A program made the translations under genes and the position numbers. Source: CAYPHY01 sp964410625 (GTDB taxonomy: Bacteria > Chloroflexota > Anaerolineae > Promineifilales > Promineifilaceae). From it: a stretch of DNA of 64,000 nt. Shown one piece after another: positions 31,692-39,983 of this stretch (position 1 is the first letter of the stretch; every line of letters starts with the position of its first letter). The stretch covers positions 124,001 to 188,000 of the forward strand of contig CAYPHY010000005.1 of NCBI GenBank assembly GCA_964410625.1. The letters run 5' to 3'. The notes under the pieces are model-generated. The model ran no database searches, was not told where the DNA came from, and was given only the letters and a program-made list of their open reading frames with translations.

Positions 31692-32783
31692 ATGCTTACG
31701 ATAGACGGCAGCCAGGGGGAGGGCGGGGGACAGGTGCTACGCACTTGTCTCAGCCTTTCCACGCTCACCGGCCGACCCTTTCGTCTTGAACATGTGCGGG
31801 CTAACCGCGCCAAACCGGGTTTGCGGCCGCAACACCTGACGGCCGTTCGCTCCGTTGCGGCCGTTTGTAATGCTGAGTTGCGTGGCGACAAGCTCAACAG
31901 CCAGATGCTTGAGTTTCGGCCGCAGAGCAAGCCGCAAGGGGGAAATTACCGCTTCGATGTCACCGAGGTGGCCCAGGGCGGTTCCGCCGGGGCGGTGATG
32001 CTCATTTTCCAGGCGCTCCTTTGGCCGCTGTTGTATGCTGGCGAGCCTTCCCATCTAACTTTACGTGGGGGAACGCATGTCAATATGAGTCCCTCGTACC
32101 ACTATGTGGCCGAGGTCGTCCGTCCGGTTTATGCGCGTCTGGGGGCGCGTTTTCAACTTACGCTGAATGCCTGGGGCTGGTATCCTGTTGGCGGCGGGGA
32201 GGTAACGGCCGCCATTCAACCCATCTCCCAACTCAAAGCCGTGGAATTTGAACACCAGCCAACGGACACGGTGCGCGGCGTGGCGGCCGTCACCAATCTT
32301 GCCGCTCATATCCCGCAACGGATGGAACGACGGGCGCACAATTTGCTGACGGCCGCCGGGCTAAAAACGGCGATCACCCCCTTGCGTGAGAGCGGGGCGG
32401 GGCCGGGAGCGGGGATCTTTTTGTGGTTGCCCCAGGCGGGCTTCAGCAGCCTCGGCCGTCCTGGTTTGCCAGCCGACAAGGTGGCCGAGCAAGCGGTTGC
32501 GGAATTATTGGCTTTCGTAGACAATAGCGTAGCGGCCGAGCATCCGGCGATTGACCAACCGGCAGTTGGTCAACCAATGGTTGATATGCATCTGGCCGAC
32601 CAACTGCTCTTACCTCTGGCACTGGCGGAGGGGGAGAGTAGCTACACGACCAATATTCTAACACTGCATACGATCACCTGCGCCCAACTGTTGACACAAT
32701 GGTTAGACACGACCATCAATATTGATGGTGCATTAGGCCAACCGGCGGCAATTAGCATCAGAGGGAGCAACTTCCGTTTGTAG
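31692..32783 (+). CDS. rtcA: RNA 3'-terminal phosphate cyclase
   Basis: 363 residues, full length. It converts RNA 3'-phosphate to 2',3'-cyclic phosphate using ATP. The N-terminus LTIDGSQGEGGGQVLRTCLS is diagnostic, followed by LRPQHLTAVR, GGSAGAVMLIFQALL, RGGTHVNMSP and GSGAGIFLW-like GPGAGIFLWLP. The active-site His would be the one in NILTLHTITCAQLL near the C-terminus. Unlike E. coli, no rtcB or rtcR is adjacent; RNase Z follows, pointing to RNA end processing. This gene is one of the densest in CGGCCG (10 in 1.1 kb). Confidence 0.95.
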   Translation: MLTIDGSQGEGGGQVLRTCLSLSTLTGRPFRLEHVRANRAKPGLRPQHLTAVRSVAAVCNAELRGDKLNSQMLEFRPQSKPQGGNYRFDVTEVAQGGSAGAVMLIFQALLWPLLYAGEPSHLTLRGGTHVNMSPSYHYVAEVVRPVYARLGARFQLTLNAWGWYPVGGGEVTAAIQPISQLKAVEFEHQPTDTVRGVAAVTNLAAHIPQRMERRAHNLLTAAGLKTAITPLRESGAGPGAGIFLWLPQAGFSSLGRPGLPADKVAEQAVAELLAFVDNSVAAEHPAIDQPAVGQPMVDMHLADQLLLPLALAEGESSYTTNILTLHTITCAQLLTQWLDTTINIDGALGQPAAISIRGSNFRL

Positions 32784-32878
32784 TACGGGTGAAAATTTGT
32801 CCCCGGGATTTAACGGTTAGCGGCAGCAGTCGCTACTACAAACGACTCTCGATCAAGCAGTGCGATAAGCGGCTTGTT

Positions 32879-33850
32879 ATGTTTGAAGTTATCTTTTTGG
32901 GAACCTCGTCCTCAGCCCCTTCGGTTCATCGAGGATTGTCATCCCATATCATTCTCCACCGCCAATATCGCTTTCTGCTCGACTGTGGCGAAGGGACACA
33001 GCGGCAGATTCTGAAAAGCGGTCTGGGTTTCAAGCGGCTGGACAAGGTACTGCTCACCCACAGTCACCTCGACCACATCTTGGGGTTAGGGGGATTAGTT
33101 TCCACGTTGGCGCGTTGGGAAAATTTGGAACGGATGGATATTTATGGCGGCCGAGCGACATTGGTTCGTGTAGCCGATTTGCTCTTTGGTGTGGTATTCC
33201 CTGGCCAGCGGCCGCCGGTGGAAATCAATCTGCACCAACTGTCTCCGGGAAAAATCATCTGTAGCGATGATAAATTTACACTCTCCGCCTTTCCTGTCTC
33301 CCATCGCGGCCCTGACTGTTATGGCTTTCTATTTCAGGAGGCAGACCACCGGCCGTTTTTGGCCGAAAAAGCGGCCGCCCTCGGCGTTCCCTTTGGTCCA
33401 GAGCGTGCCAAATTGGTGCGTGGTGAACCCCTGACACTGGCTGACGGCCGCACCATCCATCCCGATGAAGTGCTTGGTCCGGCCATCCCGGGAACGAAGT
33501 ATGTCCACATTGGGGATGTCGGCCGTACTGATGAGTTGCTCGACGTTTGTCGTGATGCTGATGCGTTGGTCATCGAAGCGACCTATACGGAAGAAGAAGG
33601 GGAGATGGCGCAGACCTTTGGGCATATGACGGCCGCGCGGGCGGCTATGTTCGCCAGGGAAGCCAATGTCAAAAGCTTGATCCTGACCCATCTCTCGCGC
33701 CGCTATTTTGAGCGCGACATCCGCAACGAAGCCCGCGCTATCTTCCCCAATACCTATGTCGCCCGCGACTTCGATCACTTCCAAATCGTTCGCGGCGGGG
33801 CGACGCGGCTGAGCGGGGGAGCGGCGGAGCAGGGGGAAGGGGGAGAGTAA
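32879..33850 (+). CDS. rnz: Ribonuclease Z (tRNA 3' endonuclease), beta-lactamase fold
   Basis: 323 residues from ATG 32879; the frame is open 30 codons upstream without family likeness. MFEVIFLGTSSSAPSVHRG start, zinc motif THSHLDHILGLGGL, PVSHRGPDCYGF, TFGHMTAARAA and LTHLSRRY are standard RNase Z blocks. It trims the 3' end of pre-tRNA. The last about 16 residues (LSGGAAEQGEGGE) are encoded by a low-complexity GGGGGAGCGGCGGAGCAGGG run that belongs to a dispersed repeat, so the tail is likely a recent extension. The gene follows rtcA closely. Confidence 0.95.
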   Translation: MFEVIFLGTSSSAPSVHRGLSSHIILHRQYRFLLDCGEGTQRQILKSGLGFKRLDKVLLTHSHLDHILGLGGLVSTLARWENLERMDIYGGRATLVRVADLLFGVVFPGQRPPVEINLHQLSPGKIICSDDKFTLSAFPVSHRGPDCYGFLFQEADHRPFLAEKAAALGVPFGPERAKLVRGEPLTLADGRTIHPDEVLGPAIPGTKYVHIGDVGRTDELLDVCRDADALVIEATYTEEEGEMAQTFGHMTAARAAMFAREANVKSLILTHLSRRYFERDIRNEARAIFPNTYVARDFDHFQIVRGGATRLSGGAAEQGEGGE

Positions 33851-33920
33851 GCAGTAAGCAGTGGACGGTAAGCAGTTGGCAATCACCCCTTCACCCTGTC
33901 ACCCTGTCATTCAAGCTCCA
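33808..33920. repeat. Word-iterated cluster: GAGCGGGGGAGC, AGTAAGCAGTGG and CACCCTGTCACCCTGTC words
   Basis: Three different words stand in tandem, the first inside the rnz 3' end. The third (CCCCTTCACCCTGTCACCC) is the same word as the 62141-62218 hairpin; the second is the complement of the word at 17640-17683. Confidence 0.65.
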
Positions 33921-33952
33921 ATCTCTCTTAGCCTCGTTTCCAGGAACCACCT

Positions 33953-34681
33953 ATGCTACACCCCACCGACTTCTTTGACCTCAGTGATCCTTTCACGGCC
34001 GCTTTGTTTGCGGATTGCGATTATGTTTGGCAGGCGATTGGGCAGATCGGCCGTCATGTTGCGCGGTTGACCGAGGGCAAGCAGACCATCTTAGGCCAGG
34101 TGGCAGCGGGGGCCTATCTCAGCGATAAGCCGGTTTATATTGGCGAAGGGGCGCAAATTGATCCCGGGGCCTATATCCAGGGGCCAGCCTATATTGGGGC
34201 GGGAGCCAGGGTGGCGCACGGCGCATTTGTCCGCGAGCATGTCATCTTATTACCGGGAAGCTTGCTCGGCCATACCAGCGAAGCCAAAAATAGTATCTTC
34301 CTGCCCGACGCCCATGCGCCCCATTTCAGCTATATCGGCGATTCGATCCTCGGCCACCGGGTGAATTTGGGCGCAGGGACGAAGCTGAGCAACCTGGGGG
34401 TGCTGAGCACCAAAGACCCGGTTACTGGCAAACGGCCGACGGTCCGCTTATTGATCGAGGGGGAAGCGTATGACACGGGGCTAGCAAAGTTTGGTGCCAT
34501 CCTGGGTGATGACGCGCAAACGGGTTGTAATAGCGTCCTCAACCCCGGTTGTGTCGTCGGCCGTCGTTCGCTGGTCTATGCCAATGTGAGCTTGCGTAAG
34601 GGGTATTATCCAGCGGACACAATCATCAAGCTGCGCCAGACACAGCAAATTGTCGAGCGACGCTCCGCCAACGAGGGATAA
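33953..34681 (+). CDS. Left-handed beta-helix (hexapeptide) protein, GlmU-like acyltransferase/nucleotidyltransferase relative
   Basis: 242 residues. Hexapeptide rungs are clear: VYIGEGAQIDPGAYIQGPAY, IGAGARVAHGAFVR, GHRVNLGAGTKLSNLGVLS, GCNSVLNPGCVVGRRSLVYA. The family is the C-terminal part of sugar-nucleotidyltransferases such as GlmU, with the N-terminal nucleotidyltransferase domain absent. VNLGAGTKLSN resembles the acetyl-CoA-binding GAGT-x-x-N of GlmU. It may transfer acetyl groups to a sugar or be a regulatory paralogue. About 100 bases of repeats separate it from rnz. Confidence 0.75.
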   Translation: MLHPTDFFDLSDPFTAALFADCDYVWQAIGQIGRHVARLTEGKQTILGQVAAGAYLSDKPVYIGEGAQIDPGAYIQGPAYIGAGARVAHGAFVREHVILLPGSLLGHTSEAKNSIFLPDAHAPHFSYIGDSILGHRVNLGAGTKLSNLGVLSTKDPVTGKRPTVRLLIEGEAYDTGLAKFGAILGDDAQTGCNSVLNPGCVVGRRSLVYANVSLRKGYYPADTIIKLRQTQQIVERRSANEG

Positions 34682-34684
34682 GAA

Positions 34685-34751
34685 AGCTCACGCAAAGGCG
34701 CAAAGGTCACTAAGTTTTTTGCTTGGCGACCTTTGCGCCTTTGCGTGAGTT
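34685..34751. repeat. Word-iterated hairpin, CACGCAAAGGCGCAAAGG family
   Basis: CTCACGCAAAGGCGCAAAGG on the left and CCTTTGCGCCTTTGCGTGAG on the right are exact complements (22-bp stem). It lies between convergent genes and likely serves as a two-way terminator. Confidence 0.85.
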
Positions 34752-34755
34752 AATT

Positions 34756-35103
34756 TCAGGAGTGTGAGCCAGCCCGCAAGGCGGCCAGCCCTTCGTCGAA
34801 GGTATCGTAGGCGGTGAAGAATTCGAGGAAGCCGGTGATCGCCATCATATCGCGCAACGCCTCGCTTAGCCCGGCGATAATCACCCGGCCGTCGTTGTTG
34901 GTTATCCGCCGGTAAAGCATCAGCAAGGTGCGTAGTCCAGCACTGGAGATGTAGCTGACGCCTTGTAGATCTAACAAAAGCCGCAGCCCCGGCCGGGCGA
35001 CAGCGAGTAGTTTTTCTTGGACTTCGGTTGAGGAACGGCCGTCTAGCTCCCCATGCAGCGCTGCCACTGTCACCCCCTCCCGCTCATCAATGGTTACTTC
35101 CAT
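34756..35103 (-). CDS. STAS-domain anti-sigma factor antagonist
   Basis: 115 residues, one STAS domain. VAALHGELDGRSSTEVQEKL and LLLDLQGVSYISSAGLRTLL carry the conserved phospho-acceptor Ser in YISSAG. Such proteins release a sigma factor by binding a switch kinase; no RsbW-like kinase is adjacent. It starts directly after the stop of the gene upstream (35104), so the two genes are a translation-coupled pair. Confidence 0.9.
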   Translation of the reverse strand: MEVTIDEREGVTVAALHGELDGRSSTEVQEKLLAVARPGLRLLLDLQGVSYISSAGLRTLLMLYRRITNNDGRVIIAGLSEALRDMMAITGFLEFFTAYDTFDEGLAALRAGSHS

Positions 35104-35559
35104 CTACTGCTCGCTCTCTTCCTTCGTGCTAAAGCGTTCGGCCAATGCCTCTAGCTGGCGACTGAGCCAGCGCATCCCGCCAACGGCCGCTTTCTGGCCT
35201 TCGCTCTTCCAATCCACTTCGCGCACGCGGGCTTCAACGGCCGCTGCTGTGGCTTTGGCCTGTTCTTCGACGGTGCTGGCTACTTTGTCGCGCACTAGCT
35301 CCGCGCTGCGATTGCCAACGGCCGTCGCCCCACTGGCGATCTTATCCGTTGCCTTGTGGCGCACGTCGCTATCCCACGCCTTTCGCGCCAGACCACCGGC
35401 GGCGACGGCCGCTTTCTTGCCCGTTTCGGCCGCCGCTTGCCCGGCGGCCGAGGCCACCTCACTGGCTCCCTTGCGACGGGGTTGCTCGGCCACCAGTGGC
35501 TGCTCCTCCTCCGGCTCCAGGTCTTCAATTGTGATCTTCATCCGTTCCGGTTCACTCAT
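35104..35559 (-). CDS. Alanine-rich amphipathic-helix protein
   Basis: 151 residues, with a charged N-terminus (EDLEPEEEQPLVAEQPRR) and a long Ala/Lys/Glu-rich helical middle (AAGQAAAETGKKAAVAAGGL, STVEEQAKATAAAVEARVRE) that recalls LEA-like or coiled-coil envelope stress proteins. No membrane helix. It is directly joined to the STAS gene. I do not recognise a specific family. Real, judging by its normal codon pattern and operon position. Confidence 0.6.
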   Translation of the reverse strand: MSEPERMKITIEDLEPEEEQPLVAEQPRRKGASEVASAAGQAAAETGKKAAVAAGGLARKAWDSDVRHKATDKIASGATAVGNRSAELVRDKVASTVEEQAKATAAAVEARVREVDWKSEGQKAAVGGMRWLSRQLEALAERFSTKEESEQ

Positions 35560-35576
35560 GGTTTCACTCTACTATT

Positions 35577-35642
35577 TTCGACACGAATTTCACGAATGGC
35601 ATGAATCAATAAAGTACATGCTTTCCTGTCCTTTGTGTCGAA
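35577..35642. repeat. Word-iterated hairpin, ACACGAATTTCACGAAT family
   Basis: TTCGACACGAATTTCACGAA at the left end pairs at its tip with TTTGTGTCGAA at the right. The right arm is partly diverged. Confidence 0.65.
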
Positions 35643-35678
35643 TACTAACTCTCGATTCGCGTTCATTCGTTGCAACAC

Positions 35679-36608
35679 TCAATTACCTCTACGCTCAGGC
35701 TCGCTGTCGGTTGCAAGCGCAGCCATCTCTCCGCGCCGCAAGGCGTGGTTGAAGAAGGCGACGATCTGCTGTCCATACTCCTCCGGCCGTTTGTGCCAAC
35801 CGGCGGCGTGCGACGCTTCGGGGATGCCCCACCACTGCTTTGGCTCATGGGCTGCCTCATAAAAGCGGCGCGTCATGCGCCATTCCAACGCGCTGCCGGT
35901 GGCAATGAAAAGGAGCGGCCGTGGCGCAAGGCGCGGCAAGACCTCCACATTGGCGGGAAGGGGTGGTGTTGGCTGTTTGCTGCGGCCGAACCAGGCGGCG
36001 ACCTTCATGTAATAAGCCTGGAGGGGGTAGTTATAGAGGCGGTCGAGCCAATGGCGCGGGGGTGGCAAGTCGTGCATGTGTGCCGGGCTGGGGCCATCAA
36101 CGACAACGGCACGGATGGCGACGCTCCTGGCCGCTGCCTGAATCGCAAAGAGGCCGCCAAGCGATACGCCTAGCAGGGCAATGCCATTGGCGTCAACATC
36201 TCGTTGTTTTCGCACATAAGCGACGGCCGCCAGCACATCGGCCACCCCTTGTTCGTCCCGCGCAAAACGACGGCCGCCGCTGCTGCCATGCGCTCGTAGG
36301 TCATAGGCCAGCACCCCATATCCGGCTTGTAGCAACATTTCGGTGTGGTAGGCGACGGCCAGCCGGTTGCCGCTGTGGCCGTGGAGCAAGATCACGGCCG
36401 CGCCATTACGCGACGGCATATACCAGCCATCGAGAATGGTCCCATCCGGGCTGGTGAACTGCACCGAATGGTACGCGACGCCCCAATCGGCCGGGGTGCG
36501 AAACATGACCCGCAAACGGGGTGGCCTGGCGAAGGAGTAGGCGAGATAGAGCGGCCGAAAGACCACAAACAGTAACAAAAAGAAAACGATGATTTGCAGT
36601 ATGTCCAT
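35679..36608 (-). CDS. Alpha/beta hydrolase (serine), membrane-anchored
   Basis: 309 residues. N-terminal hydrophobic anchor (DILQIIVFFLLLFVVFRPLY). Oxyanion/His-Gly motif LLHGHSGNR, nucleophile elbow GVSLGG, and a C-terminal EASHAAGW with the catalytic His. The layout matches the family of BEM46/YfhR-like hydrolases with unknown acyl or peptide substrates. PSRNGAAVILLHGH and AYDLRAHGSSGG are typical. The acidic member should be in GSALEWRM-to-HEPKQW region. Start ATG 36608. No operon partner is clear. Confidence 0.85.
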   Translation of the reverse strand: MDILQIIVFFLLLFVVFRPLYLAYSFARPPRLRVMFRTPADWGVAYHSVQFTSPDGTILDGWYMPSRNGAAVILLHGHSGNRLAVAYHTEMLLQAGYGVLAYDLRAHGSSGGRRFARDEQGVADVLAAVAYVRKQRDVDANGIALLGVSLGGLFAIQAAARSVAIRAVVVDGPSPAHMHDLPPPRHWLDRLYNYPLQAYYMKVAAWFGRSKQPTPPLPANVEVLPRLAPRPLLFIATGSALEWRMTRRFYEAAHEPKQWWGIPEASHAAGWHKRPEEYGQQIVAFFNHALRRGEMAALATDSEPERRGN

Positions 36609-36654
36609 TGGGCTTACATCAACAAGTTTTCCAGCGTTTCGTGGCCTACTCGCT

Positions 36655-36690
36655 TAGAAACCCGGCTTCTGCAAAGAAACCGGGTTTCTA
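36655..36690. repeat. AGAAACCCGG/CCGGGTTTCT hairpin family, copy 2
   Basis: TAGAAACCCGGCTTCT pairs with AGAAACCGGGTTTCTA with one mismatch; short loop. See 15058 and 50752. Confidence 0.75.
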
Positions 36691-36712
36691 AAATGTAACA
36701 GAGTTTCTAACG

Positions 36713-36759
36713 ATGACAAAATAAAATGGCGAAGGCTCTATGAAGAGAGTCTTCGCCAT
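36713..36759 (-). terminator. Rho-independent terminator after the PRC-barrel lipoprotein gene
   Basis: On the minus strand ATGGCGAAGACTCTCTTC... pairs with GAGCCTTCGCCAT and is followed by TTTATTTT. It lies about 40 bases after the stop. Confidence 0.85.
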
Positions 36760-36799
36760 CTTAGGGTTAACTATCGCTATTAACGGTACGCTCTAAGTT

Positions 36800-38119
36800 T
36801 TAGCTCGTCACGTCTGCTCCCCAGAACTCGCGCCACTCAGCGTCCCAGTTTTCTTCAACCTGCGGGTTCCAGTCGGACAAGTCCAGTGTAGGTGAGTTTT
36901 CCAGCGTCTCGGCCGTCACATCCACCGACAATGTACCAGGTTCGATGTCACCATCGGCCGTGTCCGCGCTCAGCACGGTGGCACTTTCCCAGGGGATCGC
37001 CACTGAATTAGCGCCGATACCCAGGAATCCGCCTACATCTGTGACCAGATAGACAACTTGACCTTCGGCCAGATCAATCAGTAAGTCCTCGACATTGCCC
37101 AGTTCCTCGCCATCGGCCGTCACTAGCATAAAGTCGGTGTACTCGCCAACCTGCCACAAGCCATCAAACTCGGCCGGTATTTCCAGCGTCTCATCTTCCA
37201 CGTTCGCTCCAATCACCGGGCCGCTGGCGTCCAGTAGCGCGGTATCGAAGACAGGCATGGCCGTAAGCGCGGCCGTGTCGCCGCTGTAGGACAGCGCAAC
37301 ATCATCTACCGTCAGTGCCGTGTCGTCACCGTCCATCGCCATATCGGTATGGACTTGCAGGTCGCTCCACGGAATGGCAATGGTTCCACCACCGATAATG
37401 TCGCCTGTGCCAACTGTATCGGTAACAGGGACGGAGGGATCAGGGGTAGGGGTGCCAAATTGCGCCGTTTCGATAAACGCCGTCACATCAGCGATTACGT
37501 ATTGGATCGCCCCACTCTCATCAATCAAAACATCGGTGACAAAACCGGTCGCTTCTTGCCCAGCCACATCACCGGTATCGGTCGTGTCGGTTGTCTCACT
37601 CGCATCCGTATCTGTGGCGGTCCCATCGGTCATGCCTTGCACAATGGACGCGCCAATCAGTTCGCTGGCGGGCAGCACAACCATGTCCGTGGTGTCAATC
37701 TCTCCGCCTGCTTCGCTTGTGGCGATAGCGGTTGCTTCACCAGTCGCCTCGCTGGTGGCTCCATCCGTCGTTTCGCTGGTAGCTTCAGCCGTGGCCATAT
37801 CTGTTGCCTGCGGCGTCTCCTCCATCGCTTCTGTAGCTTCAACCGTTGGCGTTTCTTCTACCATTGGGGTTTCTGCCATTGGCTCGGTGGCTTCGGCCGC
37901 TGGCGTGTCCAGGCCTTCTGTGTCGGTCAGCGGATCATCAACAGTCGGAAGGGCGCCGCCGGTATCAGGCGTTTCCAGCCCGCCACCCTGTCCGGTTCCG
38001 CCCGGATAGGCTTCTTCTGCTCCACCGCCACCACAGGCGGCCAGCGCAAACGCCATAATCAACAAAGATAGAACCAGTGTCAGTAATGTCTTCGATCCTA
38101 AACTCCTGTTGTTACTCAT
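36800..38119 (-). CDS. PRC-barrel domain lipoprotein with Thr/Glu-rich repeats
   Basis: 439 residues. Signal peptide with lipobox LALAAC (cleavage before Cys29), then a Gly-rich spacer and a long low-complexity stretch of Glu/Ala/Thr repeats (about 60-145). Two or more PRC-barrel-like domains follow: GFVTDVLIDESGAIQYVIAD, then LGNVEDLLIDLAEGQVVYLV ending GIGANSVAIPW. PRC-barrels bind RNA or proteins and in exported form may act as stress or photosynthesis-type reaction-centre-like modules. The outer-face anchor and repeat stalk suggest a surface protein. No clear partner. A terminator follows. Confidence 0.8.
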   Translation of the reverse strand: MSNNRSLGSKTLLTLVLSLLIMAFALAACGGGGAEEAYPGGTGQGGGLETPDTGGALPTVDDPLTDTEGLDTPAAEATEPMAETPMVEETPTVEATEAMEETPQATDMATAEATSETTDGATSEATGEATAIATSEAGGEIDTTDMVVLPASELIGASIVQGMTDGTATDTDASETTDTTDTGDVAGQEATGFVTDVLIDESGAIQYVIADVTAFIETAQFGTPTPDPSVPVTDTVGTGDIIGGGTIAIPWSDLQVHTDMAMDGDDTALTVDDVALSYSGDTAALTAMPVFDTALLDASGPVIGANVEDETLEIPAEFDGLWQVGEYTDFMLVTADGEELGNVEDLLIDLAEGQVVYLVTDVGGFLGIGANSVAIPWESATVLSADTADGDIEPGTLSVDVTAETLENSPTLDLSDWNPQVEENWDAEWREFWGADVTS

Positions 38120-38370
38120 GTTCTTCTACTCCTTACTACTATAAAACTACGTATAAGGTGCTTGCTCTTGTCTGCAAGCAATGGCGATGGCGGCAACGGC
38201 CGTTTCCATCACCAATTACCCACTTTAGCAAGAACGAGTAACGGAGTGGATGGGAACATTCCCGACCTTTTTGTTGTGTCCAACCCCAAATGGAATAGAA
38301 AAAACCCTATGTATCCCCTACTCAACGAGAGCAGAGAAGGGTAAGTGACTTAATTCTCATCCCTCACCCT
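38120..38370. other. Gene-free 250-base gap
   Basis: No repeat word, terminator or gene is apparent apart from the short TTGCTCTTGTCTGCAAGCAA palindrome near 38162. It holds the promoter of the PRC lipoprotein. Confidence 0.4.
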
Positions 38371-39099
38371 TCATCCTTCTCTTACCAGCCGTTGAACATA
38401 GAAGATTTCACAACTGTTCGCATCTGAGTCGTTGCGCGAGAGGGAAGTGCGGAAAGTGAGCGATTGTCCATCCTTGATCGCTTCCACGTCTACGAGGAAC
38501 CCTTCCATTAGTACGCGGTCATTGCGTCTGAGCTGTCGTAGCTCTGCCTCTACTTCGGCCGTTGCCGGGATGACATGGATGTTGGCGGAGTGGTCGCGGA
38601 TATAGTGGGCCGGATTCGGCTCGCCCCAGGGCAAATTTTGATAGCGGTAGTAGTACCAACGCTCCGACTGTTGCCATTGCACCCAACCATCAATGGCCGG
38701 GTCCCCCAGATTTCCCCAGCCTAACGCTACATCAATCGGCACGAAGTGTGCTTGCCAATCATCATACGCCGTTGCCACCAAGACCCTGCCCGTGATCTGG
38801 TACTCGGCGCGAGGATACATCGTCCAGATATAGCCAGCCTCTTCCAGCGTGGTGGGCGCAATTGGTTCTACTTCGGTGAGTAAAGTCTGTTGGGGTTCAC
38901 CCGTAGGGTCGAGCCTCGCTCGTGGGCGGGAGCGGGGGGTAGGGGCAGCCTGACTGACCGGCTGCGCCAGGATTGGAACGGGAGCGGCCGTGTCAACGAC
39001 CCGCTCTAATCCTTCCCCCTTGAACAGGGAATAGGCCGCGGGAAGCAGGAGGGAAAATAAAAGCAGAAAACGGAAGTAAAATCTGTAGTCGCCTTTCAA
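38371..39099 (-). CDS. Exported hypothetical protein
   Basis: 242 residues. N-terminal hydrophobic segment (FYFRFLLLFSLLLPAAYSLF) acts as signal anchor; a Pro-rich linker follows. The C-terminal 150 residues (VDVALGWGNLGDPAIDGWVQ, SERWYYYRYQNLPW, IHVIPATAEVEAELRQLRRN, RVLMEGFLVDVE) resemble a conserved exported domain I have seen in proteins of unknown function in several phyla. No catalytic motif is visible. Confidence 0.55.
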   Translation of the reverse strand: MKGDYRFYFRFLLLFSLLLPAAYSLFKGEGLERVVDTAAPVPILAQPVSQAAPTPRSRPRARLDPTGEPQQTLLTEVEPIAPTTLEEAGYIWTMYPRAEYQITGRVLVATAYDDWQAHFVPIDVALGWGNLGDPAIDGWVQWQQSERWYYYRYQNLPWGEPNPAHYIRDHSANIHVIPATAEVEAELRQLRRNDRVLMEGFLVDVEAIKDGQSLTFRTSLSRNDSDANSCEIFYVQRLVREG

Positions 39100-39465
39100 C
39101 GGCTACAAGTTTAATAAACGCCCCCGGATGGGCAAGAGTACGTATAGGTTTCGTAGGGAAACCGTCGGGAAAGCCTAAAAACCCCTTTTAATAATAAGGC
39201 CAGTAGTGGTGGATTGGAATGGGTGAAAACCCTACCTTTTAGCGATAAAAGACCCCATTAGCGGTTAAATTCTACCCAACCAAAATGATGCCAGGCGATA
39301 AGACCACACCCTGTTGATGCTGGCCCAGAAACCGCGGCGTGATGCTGCGTTTATCAGCGAAAACCAGCGTTTACTCACCCCAAAGGAGCAAACGGAATCA
39401 CCTATAGATTTTTGATTGTCTGAGAGGGAAGTAAAACAAGCGTTAGCGACAGGCCACTAATGACG
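39100..39465. other. Gene-free 366-base gap
   Basis: No coding frame or hairpin repeat is evident. AACCCTACCTTTTA at 39228-39241 recurs as AACCCTACCTTTA at 39973-39985 before the other response regulator, a possible shared operator. Confidence 0.35.
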
Positions 39466-39882
39466 TTAGGAGATGATATTTAGCTCTTTGGAGTTGAAAA
39501 ATTTTCCGCCACTATGTACGGCGCGAACGGCCTGGGGGAGCTGATCGCTGGCCCTTTGTTTCGAGACAAAGCCTTTGGCCCCTTTGTTTAAGGCTTGTTG
39601 AACCAACACGCGATCCGCGTGCAATGAAAGAACGACGATCTTCGAGGAGTGATCGGCGGAGAGAATTTTCTCGGTGGCGCGAATGCCGTCTAGTTCCGGC
39701 ATGGCAATGTCCATAACGATGACATCAGGCTCATGAACCTCTGCCAGATTGACCGCTTCTTCTCCATCAACGGCCGATGCTACCACTTCCATATCAGGTT
39801 GGCTATTCAGTAAGGCTCGGATGCTGAGACGCACTAGCGCATGATCATCAGCAATGAGAATACGAATTTTTTGAAACTTCAT
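39466..39882 (-). CDS. Response regulator receiver domain, truncated NarL type
   Basis: 138 residues: a complete receiver with phospho-acceptor D58 (VIVMDIAMPELDG), acidic pair ADD at 11-13 and the Lys in KGAKGFVSK. The sequence ends ...GGKFFNSKELNIIS just where NarL-family regulators continue to a LuxR-type DNA-binding domain. It may therefore be a truncated NarL paralogue acting as a phosphate sink or competitor of the intact regulator 100 bases upstream. Confidence 0.82.
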   Translation of the reverse strand: MKFQKIRILIADDHALVRLSIRALLNSQPDMEVVASAVDGEEAVNLAEVHEPDVIVMDIAMPELDGIRATEKILSADHSSKIVVLSLHADRVLVQQALNKGAKGFVSKQRASDQLPQAVRAVHSGGKFFNSKELNIIS

Positions 39883-39983
39883 TAGCTTGGTTGGATTATA
39901 CGTCCGTCTATTTAACTACCATTACAGTTGCTATGTACTTTACACAGTTTTGTACATCGTGGATATGGGGAGTAACCCTACCT

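Noticed and set aside
37349..38071. Long open frame on the plus strand opposite the PRC-barrel lipoprotein
   Set aside because: It mirrors a low-complexity Ala/Thr/Glu repeat region; the lipoprotein on the minus strand has a lipobox, domain motifs and a terminator, the plus frame has none.
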